A stretch of DNA of 64,000 nucleotides from Erodium maritimum. Taxonomy: Eukaryota > Streptophyta > Magnoliopsida > Geraniales > Geraniaceae. The stretch spans positions 60,338,754 to 60,402,753 of the forward strand of contig OY997596.1 in assembly GCA_963921825.1 (NCBI GenBank), written 5' to 3'. A model generated the notes under the pieces. That model worked only from the letters and a program-made list of their open reading frames with translations. It ran no database searches and had not been told where the DNA came from. Made by a program: the position numbers and the translations under genes. Below, piece after piece: positions 1 through 10,940 of this stretch (the stretch's first letter is position 1; every line of letters starts with the position of its first letter).

Positions 1-81
1 TTTAAGATGAACTAGGAATTCGTAGAGTTGGTGGTCCCTTTTCCGTCGTGTCCTCATGGGTGATCACTAACACATTTGAAT

Positions 82-485
82 ATAGGGAAAGCTGTAAATA
101 AAATAGCCCGAGGTATTTATTTTTTGCAAGTTGTAGCCCTTTTCTTTGATGTTTACAAAAAAAGTATGTGAAGTTACCTTTTTCTTGCACTTTGTGTAAA
201 TTTGTTTCAAAATGACGATTTTACCTTTAAATATTTTAAACTAAAAAATAGTAAGTAAAAAGAAATAAATAAATCTAAAATTTTCACCTCCATTAATTTT
301 CTTCTCCTCTGAATAGTTAAGGGAAATGAAAATTCTGCATTTTAAAAGGGTAAAATCGTCATTTTTAAACAAAATTACGTACAAAAAAAAGGCGAGTTCA
401 TAGCAACTTTTTTACCATTATAAAAAATTGGGCTACAACTTACAAAAAAATGAAAACCTAGGAGTAATTTTTATGCATTATCCTG
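82..485. repeat. Fold-back MITE, family F (decayed copy)
   Basis: The left arm (around 90-200) contains a stretch about a short string of G/C bases followed by TTTTTTGCAAGTTGTAGCCC, then a run resembling AAATTTGTTTCAAAATGACG. The right arm (around 350-470) carries the reverse complement of these words, so the unit folds back on itself. Related copies are at 15185-15873 and 29905-30345, with fragments near 3110-3370, 16690-16800, 21110-21220 and 62868-62995. No coding capacity is visible. Ends are approximate because the outer bases are diverged and I could not find a clean target-site duplication. Confidence 0.55.
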
Positions 486-671
486 TAAACTGAATGCTAA
501 CAGTGTTAAACGTAACCACTATAGTATTGCTTCTTTGTGCCCTTCCCCCTTGTATCGGCAAATGACCTTTATCTAGTCCATAATTTTCAGTTTCTGATTC
601 AGATATGCCTCTTGTTGAGATTGTAATTATAAAGACTAAAGTTAAATCCAACAAAAAAGTTGACGTTTCAG

Positions 672-905
672 TTGTGAAGCCCAATCCAATATAGGTGACC
701 CGTTTTAACTAAACTTGCATTGTATCAGAGTCGGGTTTGGGCATGTGGTTCTGGGACTACCCATGCCTCTACCCCCTTTAAACTCCGATGCTATGCAAAG
801 GTTCGGTCTATGGCTCACTTGCAGGAGAGATATACCTCATGGAGTGCCAAAGCCAACTAATTAGGTTGTCATTTTATTGTGAAGCCCTGCTCGATATAAG
901 TGGCC
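672..905. repeat. Diverged repeat containing a GTATCAGAG word
   Basis: TTGTGAAGCCC occurs at about 672 and again at about 878, each followed by an ATATA-GTG-CCCG string. The first copy continues to TTGTATCAGAGTCGGG. Similar units are at 53544-53900. The word resembles the TGGTATCAGAGC primer-binding site of plant LTR retrotransposons, but no LTR pair, polyprotein or polypurine tract is visible here, so the origin is open. Confidence 0.35.
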
Positions 906-1061
906 CGAGAAATTTACATCTTTCCCATTTCTCAATGAGTTATGCAAGTAATTCACATTCTCTTATCAGTTATCAATGAAGTTGAAATCAGTTTTAGGCG
1001 GACAAAAGGTTGACAAAATGTAGTGTATGGCACTATAGTGACACATCATGCTGAGAACTAT

Positions 1062-1450
1062 ATTGGCTTCTTTACTGTTTTTGGGCCTGTGGTCTTTGGG
1101 CTACTGAGTTGGGCTTGAAGTTGGTAAATTTAGGTGCATGACCTTGTTTGTTTTCAGTAGCCCATTATTGATTTGCTTAATGGTCGTTAAGTTTGGGTAT
1201 AAGATGTGTTACACCCATCCAGGTTATTTGGCTTGTAGCCATTTATTAGCTGTACTTAACATTAGGCAAGTCTAGGTTAAAAGACCTTTGTTGTTGTATG
1301 GTTCATATGTTCATCTTTGTTGGGTTGTTGTTCTGAGACAGTGCTTTTAGCATGTGCTCTGGTTTGTAATGAGGATTCTGCCCTTATCCTTCGGCTACCC
1401 TTTGTAGCTGTTGGATTTTTATAAAAAAAAAACTTGCTGATAAAAAAAAA
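1062..1450 (+). mobile_element. Short non-LTR retroelement (5'-truncated LINE or SINE) with 17-bp target-site duplication
   Basis: The insertion is bounded by an exact 17-bp direct repeat, ATCATGCTGAGAACTAT, at 1045-1061 and 1450-1466 (its first A overlaps the element's A tail). It ends in A-runs with TTGCTGATAAAAAAAAA, a tail typical of plant L1-like retroelements. No ORF remains, so it is either a very short 5'-truncated LINE or a LINE-derived SINE. It lies about 40 bp upstream of the last exon of the gene ending at 1625, very close to that intron's acceptor region. The duplication makes the boundaries and orientation secure; the exact family is inference. Confidence 0.8.
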
Positions 1451-1505
1451 TCATGCTGAGAACTATTCTACACCAGCAACACTTTAATCTTCATCTTCTG
1501 CGCAG

Positions 1506-1625
1506 GAGCACCGATCATCTCAAGAGAACAACGCTGCACCATCCCGAGCAGCAGTGTACACCAGAGTTCCATATCTACCCAAGCGCGGAGGCGATGGAGA
1601 TGAGGACAGATCGAAATGGCGGTAA
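1506..1625 (+). CDS. Putative last exon of an unidentified gene (partial)
   Basis: A pyrimidine-rich tract and TCTGCGCAG acceptor precede an open stretch that reads in phase 0 as 39 residues ending in KRGGDGDEDRSKWR and a TAA stop at 1623-1625. The region has higher GC than its flanks and is followed by typical T-rich 3' UTR-like DNA, which supports a terminal exon of a gene that begins outside the window. All three forward frames are open across most of the segment, so the frame chosen, from the charged low-complexity tail, is a guess. I do not recognise the protein. Without upstream exons no function can be assigned. Confidence 0.4.
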   Translation, partial: EHRSSQENNAAPSRAAVYTRVPYLPKRGGDGDEDRSKWR

Positions 1626-1871
1626 TTGATGTTGTTGTTGTTGCATGAGGTAAGGTAGTAGTATAGTTCTTTGATTATTTATTACATGTAGAAGAAAACC
1701 ACAAGTCTTGGCTGTGCATATATGTTCTGTTCCTCTTGTTGAGAATTGAGATGGCTTCTGAATTGATACATTGTGCTTGTAAGCTCAAAATGAGCCCTGT
1801 AAATATGAGCTTGCATTATTTGATCCTGTGAAAGTGTGCGCTATTTAGTTGCAGGTTGTTATTATAATCTT

Positions 1872-2063
1872 GGGTTAATTACCTTTAGTACCCATTTTTT
1901 ATTGGTAACACTCTTTTAGTATACTGATGTATTGGTAATGCTCTGAACAAAATTTTGGTCAAGTTTACGTCATTTTGATGATATGTGACCAATTTATAAA
2001 AGGTAATACAGGGGTACAAAAAGTATGTTACCAGAGAAAAGGGCTACAAAAGAAAATTAACCC
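1872..2063. mobile_element. Mutator-type MITE, family B, copy 1
   Basis: The element opens with GGGTTAATTACCTTTAGTACC and closes with the inverted match AAAATTAACCC. It is flanked by an exact 9-bp duplication, TATAATCTT, at 1863-1871 and 2064-2072. Nine-base duplications and no coding capacity fit a MULE-type MITE. Copies 34864-35133 and 62418-62672 share internal text such as AACAAAATTTTGGTCAAGTTT (62418 copy). It sits in the 3' flank of the gene ending at 1625. Confidence 0.85.
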
Positions 2064-2616
2064 TATAATCTTCATTTTGTAGCAGATTGTCATCATTACA
2101 TTACTTTTTAATTGTATCATTAGTTAAAGTTCGTTAAAACTTGTACAAAAGTCACTTAAAGCACCACGCGACACAAATTTTCAATAACAAAATTAACTCT
2201 AATCCTCTTGTTTGTACCTGACTTAAGAAGAATTTCGTGACAGTAATTTAGTATTTTCGGTCGGTTTTTAACTCCGAACCCCAATGAAAAAGAAATACAA
2301 GTAACTATAAAATGAAGTTAACGATAACAAATTGCAATCAAATTTAAATAAACTGTATATTTCTTTGAGCATACCAAGTAATACCAAATTTGAAGATATT
2401 GTTGTCTTATAGCTATTCATGAATATTTGAAAGTAGTATATTTTAATTTCTGGTAATCATGATGATTTAAGAGAACAATTCAAATCCAAATAAGCGAATG
2501 CATTCAAAAATATGTATATTCAGTGTATTTTATGACCTGCAAATGATTTAAGGTGGGATGATATACTCCAAAGGATAATTGTAAAAAAGATCTTGCAGTT
2601 ATTCTCATTATTTTTA

Positions 2617-3078
2617 GGGTTAAATATCGAAATTTATTCTTAAGTATTGAGCACGAAATTGCACTACCCAACGTTTCAAAATGATAAATGCATTACCTTA
2701 AGTATTGGCCACGCGATTTTGTTAGAAATAGACGGAGTATTTCATTCCGTCAGTCATATGATCTCAATTGTCATATAATGGATGGTAAAATGACATTTAA
2801 GCATTTGACCTATATACATTTTATAAGGAACAATAACGAGGTACAATGGTAATGTTTCTTATAAAATGTATACAAGTCAAATAATTAATGGGAAATGTCA
2901 TTTTACCATCCATTATATGACACTTAAGGTCATATGACCAACGAAATGGAATATTTCGTCCATTTTTACTAACAAAATCGTGTGATCAATACTTAAGGTC
3001 GTGTATTTGTCATTTTAAAATGTTGGATAGTATAATATCCGTGACCAACATGTAAGAGTAAGTTTTGATATTTAACCT
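2617..3078. mobile_element. Fold-back MITE, family C, copy 1
   Basis: The left end GGGTTAAATATCG is matched in inverted orientation by GATATTTAACCT at the right end. A 9-bp duplication, TTATTTTTA, flanks it at 2608-2616 and 3079-3087. The interior is a long palindrome: the CATATAATGGATGGTAAAA segment near 2775 is repeated inverted near 2905. Other copies are at 31657-32130 and as a half element at 63117-63364. No protein is encoded. Confidence 0.8.
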
Positions 3079-3474
3079 TTATTTTTAATTGTAAAAATGT
3101 ATATTGGACTTGTCTTGATGTAAATTTGTTTTAAAATGATAATTTTATCTTAAAATAATTATATTTTAAAAATAATAAGTATAAAACAAATAAATAAAAT
3201 TTTCGAGTTTCTTTTTTATATTTTTGTTTACTATTTATAAATGGCTAAATTTTCATTTTGAAACAATATACTCAAAGTATAATAGAAAAACAAGTTTAAA
3301 ACACTTATTTACCTTCATAAAAAAGAGGCTATAATAATTTTGTAGCTATTTTTAAACTTATGGTGGCTTTTTATGATATAATAAAGAAAATAAAATAAAA
3401 TGGACGGCTAAGATCGAGTTTTGCTGAAAGCGCAACATACGCAAAAGAGCAGCCAAGTTTTTCTCTCCGCCCGA

Positions 3475-3480
3475 CACGTG
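3475..3480. promoter_or_regulatory. G-box (CACGTG) upstream of CAP
   Basis: The palindrome sits within GACACGTGTACA, 130 bp upstream of the CAP start codon. CACGTG is the binding core of plant bZIP and bHLH factors. The same 12-mer lies upstream of the G-beta gene at 10604-10615, and a related ACACGTGT precedes Rab7. Function is inferred from position and motif only. Confidence 0.4.
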
Positions 3481-3609
3481 TACATCCACGCTTAGCGCGA
3501 CCCGAACCCGCGCAAAATCAAATATCGTTAATTAAATTTAATTATTTTTCCTTCCATTTTTTCAGTTTGTTAACACAACATTCCCAAATCCGAGACATCG
3601 CACCCAGCG

Positions 3610-6600
3610 ATGGAGGAGAAGCTGATCGAGAGGCTAGAGGCGTCGGTGACGCGTCTCGAGACGGTCTCGTCGGTGCCCGGCGGCGCGGACGAGTTCGGAG
3701 GAGAAGATCATTCGTCGGATCAATCCATCAAGGCGTTCGACGACCTGATGGCGGAGCATTTGGCTATGGTTTCGAGCACGGCGAAGGAGATCGGTGGACC
3801 GGTCATGGATATGTCCAGGCTCGTGGAGGAGGCTTTCAAGGCTGAAAGGAGCCTTATCGTTCGGGCCAAGCAGAGCCAGGTCTGTTGATTTTTTTTTTCG
3901 TTTTCAGATCGGATTTGTTCGTTTTTCTGTTCGAATTGGAGCTCTGTTGATGTGATTGAAGAGGATAATGGAGTTGAAATGGAGATGTGGATGGTATTGA
4001 GTGAGGTACATTTAGGGATTTTGAATTTTTTAGATCGTGTAATTGAGTTACAGGGAGATTTATGCGGTTTTGATGTTGAATAATCTGATATATGCACTGT
4101 ATGGGCTAATGGCTATGCATGAATTAAGAGAACCTGATTTGGAGTATGATTGTGTATATCTCTGAATGTATTTCTGTTCGAATTGGAGCCCTGTGATTAA
4201 GTTCTGTTGATGTGATTTAAGAGGATACTGGAGTTGAAATGGAGATGTGGATGGTATTAAGTGAGGTACATTTAGGGATTTTGAAATTGTTAGATCGTGT
4301 AATTGAGTTACAGGGAGATTTGTGCGGTTTTGATGTTGAATAATCAGATATATGTACTGTATGGGATATGCATGAATTAAGAGAACCTGATTTGGATGCC
4401 TTTTTGGAGTATGATTGTGTATATCTCTGAATGTTTGTATTTCTGTTCGAATTGGAGCCCTGTGATTAAGTTCTGTCGATGTGATTTAAGAGGATAATGG
4501 AGTTGAAATGGAGATGTGGATGGTATTAAGTGAGGTACATCTAGGGATTTTGAATTTGTTAGATCATGTAATTGAGTAACAGGGAGATTTGTGCGGATTT
4601 GATGGTGAATAATCAGATATATGCACTGTATGGGATATGCATGAATTAAGAGAACCTGATTTGGATGCCTTGTTTTGGAGTATGATTGTGTATATCTCTG
4701 AATGTTCGTATTTCTGTTCGAATTGGAGCCCTGTGATTAAGTTTGGTTGATGTGATTTAAGAGGACACTGGAGTTGAAATGGAGATGTGGATGGTATTAA
4801 GTGAGGTGCATTTAGGGATTTTGAATTTGTTAGATCGTGTAATTGAGTTATAGGGAGATTTATGCGGTTTTGATGTTGAATAATCAGATATATGCTATGC
4901 ATGAATTAAGAGAACCTGATACGGATGCCTTGTTTTGGAGTATGATTGTGTAGATCTCTGAATGTTTGGTAGGATCTGATGATGACATTTAATTTTCAAA
5001 TTGATGAATGATGTGTATGATATGATTTTGTTGGTGCAGTAATATGGGTGCAGATCGTTAGAAGTTCGATCGAGAGGTCAATTTACACAGAAACATGCAT
5101 ATTGAGGTTTCATATGATTATATTGAAGTCTAGCATCAATTAGCGAGCTGATGTGGTTGTTCAGAAAGAAATCATAAGATATGATAGAAAAGACGGACAT
5201 TAGATTGACGATTGCACATATGTTTGATATCCTTTGCATGTTTTCTTTATGGTGGATTCAGTAGCTAGAATGATGTTGAGTTATGTATATTGGCAGAAAC
5301 CCGATGCGGCTGGGTTGGCTGAATTTCTTAAACCATTGAACCAAATCATCATGAAAGCACACGAATTGGCAGAAGCCAATCCAACTGATGAATTCTGTAT
5401 CCACTTGAAATCTGCTGCTGACAGTCTTGGTGCTTTATCATGGATTGGATATGTGGGTAAAGGGTGTGGTAAGAGAAATGTGCTATAGTTTTTATGTGCA
5501 TTTAGCATACGGTTTCGTTTCTTTGTCTTATAATGAATGACTTTTCCTTCTTCAAGGTATGACCATGCCAGCTGCCCATGTGGAAGAAAGCTGGCAAATG
5601 GCTGAATTTTACAACAATAAGGTACAGTAAAATTCTTTTCCTTCATGAATATGTTCTTTGTTGCATTTGAGTCTGGAAACTCTCATCAAGTGGAACGAAG
5701 TTGCATCTAAATTAACGGGAGACTTTCATTTTGGAACCCTTGAATGTGGAATGCTGCTGCAATTCTTACATCCTAGTATGGGCAAAATTTCATAATTGCG
5801 CGCACACACACATTAAATTTGCAGATAGTTGATTGTACCTAATGTTGGGCATTGTAACATCCAGATTCTTGTAGAGTTCAAGAATAAAGACCCAAATCAT
5901 ATTGAATGGGCAAAAGCTATGAAGGAGCTATATTTGCCTGGTTTGAAGGATTATGTCAAGAATTTCTACCCCTTGGGCCCGGTGTGGAATCCTACAGGTC
6001 AAAAAATAACACCTGCATCATCAAGTGGCCCTCCGCCTCCTGGTGCTCCACCACCCGCTCAATTCAGTTCTGGATCTTCCAAGGCCTCGTCGTCAGGTTC
6101 AAAGGAAGGGATGTCTGCTGTTTTCCAGGAGATCAATTCAAAACCAGTGACTGCTGGTATTGTTTCACTAAATGTCCTTATATATTGAAGGTTAAATTGG
6201 ACATCGGTGATTCACTTTTCTTGCTTTCTAGGTCTGAAGAAGGTCACAAATGATATGAAGACAAAGAATCGGACAGACAGGAGTGGCGTTGTTGGTGCCA
6301 CTGCGAAAGAAAATCGTGCCCCTGCACCTTCTACTTCCTCTAAAACAGGGCCTCCAAAGCTAGAGCTTCAAATGGGTCGAAAGTGAGTATGCATAGTGTT
6401 CTTGTTTTTGCTCTATTTACGTTGGGTTGATGCCTATATTTAAATTGTTCCATGTGATGCATTGTATCCTGTGGCAGGTGGGTTATTGAGTATCAAGTAG
6501 GAGAAAAGAACTTGGTCATCGACGACTGTGATTCAAAGAAGTCTGTCTATATCTTCGGATGCAAGGATTCTATCATTCAGATTACGGGTAAATCCTATCT

Positions 6601-8268
6601 TTTTCAAAATCCACTTCTACCTGTCAAATATCCACCGGTTTCTCAATTGATTTTCAAACAATGCTATTCTACTAGGGTATGAGTTCAAAATATCTATGAG
6701 CTACTGACAACTTGGACAATTTCAGGGAAAGTTAACAACATCACACTGGATAAATGCTCAAAGACGGGAGTGTTGTTTACGGTTAGTATGAGACATGGGG
6801 ATGAATATATTGTTTTCACTGGAAGCAAGACAATGCATGAGACATAAACTTATTTATTCTATATCTCAAATACAGGATGTTGTGGCTGCATGTGAGATTG
6901 TAAACTGCAATCGAGTTGATGTGCAATGTCAGGTAATTCTATTCATTGACGAACTTATTAAACCTTCAATTTCTGACATTATTTCTCCAAATCAATCAAA
7001 TTACTATCTAAAATAAATTGTCGTCACCATTTTCTTTGGATAATCTAGGGGTCAGCTCCAACAATTTCAGTGGACAATACAGGAGGCTGCCAAATATATT
7101 TGAGCAAAGATTCTTTAGGGGCATCCATAACAACAGCAAAGGCTAGTGAGATAAATATATTGATTCTCGGGCCTGATGGTGATTGGGTATGTTTCCATGT
7201 CCATGTCCATGTTCTGTTATTGTTCTTTCTTTCTCTTAAAGCATTGTTTGAATCTGTGAGTTGTGCTGTTGAATTTGCTCTGTAATCCATAACATGAACA
7301 ATTCTGGTTGCTGACTTACTAGTTAGATTTTCGACTTATGAATAGGAAGGGAAAACGTGGACATAGTATGCATATCGAAAGATCAATCAATTTCTTGAGT
7401 ACAATCCCAGAAAAATTAGTATAATTAATTAGAGACAGATAATATACTACTTGTGTAAAATTTTAGAACAATAAAAGATAGGGATAATTGTAAAAACTTG
7501 CGGTGCACCATGTTTTGCAAATACTATCGGTGAACTTTTTTTTTGCAAATGACATCTCCCAACTATTTCCCGTTTGCAAATCCGTTATCTTCAACGGAAA
7601 TTAGTCATGTGATAGTCACGTGACTTCAATTTTTTTTTTGGAAATGATAGTTTTTTCCTTTACATTGTACGTGTTTTGCAATTTGTAACCCTCATGTATA
7701 CGTGATTTGCAATTAGAAACCCTTATGTATACACTTTTTTCCGACTTTTTGCAAAAAAAAAAGTAACCCAGTTAGTGGAATCACAGACGGAAAATAGTTG
7801 GAGGATGTCGTTTGCAGAAAAAATTTCACCATAGTATTTGCAAAACGCTCATAGTTCACAACAAGGTTTTGCAATCATCCCTAAAAGATATTTCTGTTCT
7901 TCTAGATGCAGTAAACTCATGGTGGGCTAATTCATGAATTTCATCACATGGATCGTTTTACTAACTAGTTCATTGTAAATCTTTGTCCCGTACTGTGAAA
8001 TATTGATATACATTTTGAACTCGTAACTTTATACTATAGTACTGTGTAACTGGGCGCCATGTCTCTGTATCAGATGGTAAATTTATCCATCTTCCTACTG
8101 TGTATGAAACCATGAATAAACCTCACATGCCAAAGTAGAAATTACCTCCGTTTTGTCGTACACAATTGTGTTTCTGCGCAGGTGGAGCATATCTTGCCTT
8201 CACAGTTCGCTCACGTGTTCAAGGATGGTTTGTTTGAGACAATTCCGGTCTGTCATTCCGGCGGGTGA
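3610..8268 (+). CDS. CAP1: Cyclase-associated protein (CAP), actin-monomer recycling factor
   Basis: Ten exons join in frame to a 465-aa protein: 3610-3879, 5297-5468, 5557-5621, 5865-6156, 6232-6382, 6478-6587, 6726-6781, 6876-6932, 7049-7186 and 8182-8268. The start MEEKLIERLEASVTRLE is the oligomerisation helix of plant CAPs. The helical folded domain (about 90-205) contains HVEESWQMAEFYNNK. A proline-rich linker (GPPPPGAPPPA, about 225-240) follows, then the C-terminal CARP beta-helix domain (about 300-465) with LQMGRKW, GKVNNITLDKC and PDGDW. In the known family CAP binds ADP-actin, speeds nucleotide exchange and feeds profilin, in the cytosol. Length is close to Arabidopsis CAP1. Intron 1 holds a four-copy tandem repeat and intron 9 a 401-bp MITE; neither disturbs splicing signals. 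Confidence 0.95.
3927..4972. repeat. Four tandem copies of a ~265-bp unit in CAP intron 1
   Basis: The landmark CTGTTCGAATTGGA begins at 3927, 4174, 4443 and 4714, giving periods of about 247, 269 and 271 bp. Each unit then carries GGAGTTGAAATGGAGATGTGG, TTAGGGATTTTGAA and TATGCATGAATTAAGAGAACC in the same order. The first unit starts 48 bp after the intron donor. The units are very similar, so the expansion is recent or kept homogeneous. The reverse-strand ORFs in it are shared by the repeat units and are not taken as genes. Confidence 0.9.
7481..7881. mobile_element. Mutator-type MITE, family A, copy 1 (CAP intron 9)
   Basis: The ends GGGATAATTG and CAATCATCCC are inverted repeats, and an exact 9-bp duplication TAAAAGATA flanks the 401-bp element at 7472-7480 and 7882-7890. 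The arms fold on each other over more than 100 bp. Copy 2 at 38132-38532 has exactly the same length and also lies in an intron. Decayed relatives are near 23256-23460 and 24870-25040. No coding capacity. Confidence 0.9.
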
Positions 8269-9090
8269 TTGACAATATTTATTTTTGCTGATTTTTTTTA
8301 TTTCATTGATTTCCTCTAAATGTTGAGGACGGCTTCTAATTATTGTCCTTTATTTATGTGGTTATGGGTAAGTATATATAATTGTGGACATTCATGATCT
8401 CTTTAGCCAATGCCTTGCTGGTTTTAGGCTTATCAATTAAGCTGTTACAATGTCAGCTTAATTTTAACTGATATACAGAATCAAGTTTAACTAGTGTTGT
8501 TACTGTTAAAATTGCATTGTTAATATGTACGAATGTAAAATTTGATCGGTGTATCGTAGTGTGTGTAAGTATTGTTACTAATTTCATGATCAAATTAAAT
8601 GTTCAACACATTTCATTTTCTTATGAACAAGTATAAAGATGTTTCGTGGTTGAATTGACATGTGAGAAAACAGGAAAATGTTGTCTTAAAACAATAATCT
8701 AGAATGTTTGTTTCCTATTTTTCTTGTTCTTTAGATATATGAAGAATAATATAGATTTTTTTTTTGTGTTTTATATATTATTTTTTAAAATAGAAACAAA
8801 GTAACACAAGATGTGTTAAAAAGACAAGTTCACATGACCTCAACTTATAATAAACAAATGGGATGCTATACAAATCATTGAGCTTAACAGGAAGCTGAGT
8901 CAGCTTCTTGTATTTTTCTCATCCCAATTAAATAAATCTTCATCTAATCCCACTTTTCTATTTAATATGTTGACCTTTTCCCTCTTTACTTTCACATTGA
9001 CTTTTCTGTATTGAATTTCTTTCATGTTATTTTTAGCAAAAAATTAGTTGACCTATAACCTATCAACATTATTTTTTTCAAGAAAAGAAT
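8269..9090. other. Intergenic, CAP 3' flank
   Basis: AT-rich DNA that should include the CAP 3' UTR. I see no ORF of interest, no fold-back element and no RNA gene. Confidence 0.5.
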
Positions 9091-9099
9091 TTTATTATG

Positions 9100-9675
9100 A
9101 AACAAAAAGGCGCAAATCTATAGGAATCGATGATAACTCTATAATCGACATCGAGAGGTACACCAAATATGTGGCTTACAGTGAAAAACCCTGAAGTTCT
9201 TACTAACTTCACCACCAATCTCACCTTTCATGCTCCATTACCACGGCTCTATGTCCTCATCTCGACCTTCTCACGAGGTCATCCGATCAAAGTTTAAGTG
9301 AGTGTCTCAAATGGAAAACCGTCTTAAAATGTTGCAGCCCCTACCTTCGTCGGTCCCGTAGTCGTCACCATCGACTACATTGTTCCTGTTGCCATAACAA
9401 TCGTGTGTGTATAGGTGCAATATTATCATTGGGGGCTCTGTTGGGTGGCAAAATCATGTCCGGTTTTGGCATGACATCGCTACTCCTTACGCCACTCCAT
9501 GATGTTGCCATTCAAATGATTTCCTCAGCTAGTTCGCATTACTCTCAAGTATGAGCGATTACCATTATTTTGCTTCAATTGTGGTTGTTTGGGACATGCG
9601 GTACATGAATGCGCACACCTCTACTGGGTGTATGCTCTACCACCTAGCCCTTCCCCAAAAGACCCCCCACCCTGA
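9100..9675 (+). mobile_element. Remnant of a LINE ORF1 with a CCHC zinc knuckle
   Basis: At 9550-9612 the plus strand encodes YERLPLFCFNCGCLGHAVHE followed by C, which fits the zf-CCHC_4 knuckle (C-x2-C-x4-H-x4-C) preceded by the YERLP lead-in common in ORF1 proteins of plant LINEs. The reading frame ends in a proline-rich tail and a stop near 9675. Upstream text such as LSSRPSHEVIRSK-like frames is broken by stops and frameshifts, so the copy is dead. No reverse transcriptase is found nearby. The limits are approximate; the surrounding 9060-10170 stretch is GC-richer than the flanks and may all derive from the same element. Confidence 0.6.
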
Positions 9676-10605
9676 GCTTTTCGCATATACCTGTTAGGGG
9701 ACAATATCTAATACCCAACATCTTGCCTAAATCACCAGCACACCTTGGTTCCCCAAACCCGTTTGGCCCATCCACTCATTGAAAGAGAACGAGAAGGGTA
9801 TGGCTCGAGATGGAGGTTAGTTGTGACAATAATGTCTTGCCTAACCCTAAGGTATGCAAAACATCACAACATGCTCTCCATGCGAGCCCTAAGCTCACTC
9901 TAGAGGCATTGATCCGAAGAAGACACTAGTCAGAATAAATGGTGAAAACAGTTGAACATTACACATGGTACTAGACAATAGCTGGAAAACAGTCTCACTA
10001 GGATTCATTAGACCTCTTGAAGGTCTCGCGTTTTTAGGGAAGAATGACAACCTGACCCCTCATGAGGTCCTCCACTTATCCGAAGCTCTTTGACCACACC
10101 ATATACTTTGTCCAGAGTTTTAGTGAGCTTCATAAGAAGATCCAACTGTATCTGAGCATATATGATTGACTTCAGATCGAGCCAAAATCAATTTCTCTGA
10201 TTTCTATACGTCTTCTCTTTACATTGACGTTTAAGCTTTTAGACATAACCGACGATATTTCAGTTACAATTAGAGGTTTAGGTATAAAATTATTTACAGA
10301 TGATCCTCTTTCCCATTATTTTTCTCCATGTCACTCGTTATTTTAATCATAAAATTGTTCCTTTCACATTTATACACGATAATGAATCGGCAACCATTCA
10401 AAAATACAAGTACTAAAATGTAATTTCTCCTTCACATAATATTCTCCATACCTATAACCATTTTATTAGTTAACTAATTTATATATTTACAAATTAAAAT
10501 AATATCTAAATATAGTAGCCAATAACCTAAAAAAATTAGAAAGGAAAAAGAGGATTGGGTGGCTAAGCGGCGGGACCAACGTGTCCCACGCTCTACGTGT
10601 CGTGA

Positions 10606-10611
10606 CACGTG
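10606..10611. promoter_or_regulatory. G-box (CACGTG) upstream of the G-beta gene
   Basis: It lies in GACACGTGTACA, identical over 12 bp to the site upstream of CAP. TGGGCCCGG follows at about 10619, resembling a plant site II/telo-associated TGGGCC element. The start codon is 330 bp downstream. Function is inferred from motif and position. Confidence 0.4.
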
Positions 10612-10660
10612 TACACATGTGGGCCCGGCGGGGTCAGTGGATACAGTTCTTCTCAGACTC

Positions 10661-10683
10661 AGAGAGAGAGAGAGAGAGAGAGA
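10661..10683. repeat. (AG)n microsatellite in the G-beta 5' leader
   Basis: A run of about eleven AG dinucleotides sits roughly 260 bp upstream of the start codon, in CT/GA-rich DNA typical of plant 5' UTRs. GA repeats are known binding sites for BBR/BPC factors; a role here is only possible. Confidence 0.8.
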
Positions 10684-10940
10684 CCTCTTCATCTTCTCAG
10701 AGTTCCTTCTTCTGCTTCCCTCAGAATCCTTCGCTGACCGTCTCCACCACGCGCCGATCTCCACCGTCGCCGGCGTTCTCTCCTCCTCCGGCGACGCGTT
10801 TCCGTCCAACTCTTCACATCTCATCTACACACCTTTATCTCGTCAAATCTAGAATTATACCAACGCTAGGGCTTGGAATCAAAGCCTAGCTGACGCGGAG
10901 GTACATCTCATGGCCATTTGAGTCCTGAAACAGCTCAGAA

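Noticed and set aside
3720..4097. Minus-strand ORFs in the CAP intron array
   Set aside because: Only reflect repeat units; length and stops vary between copies.
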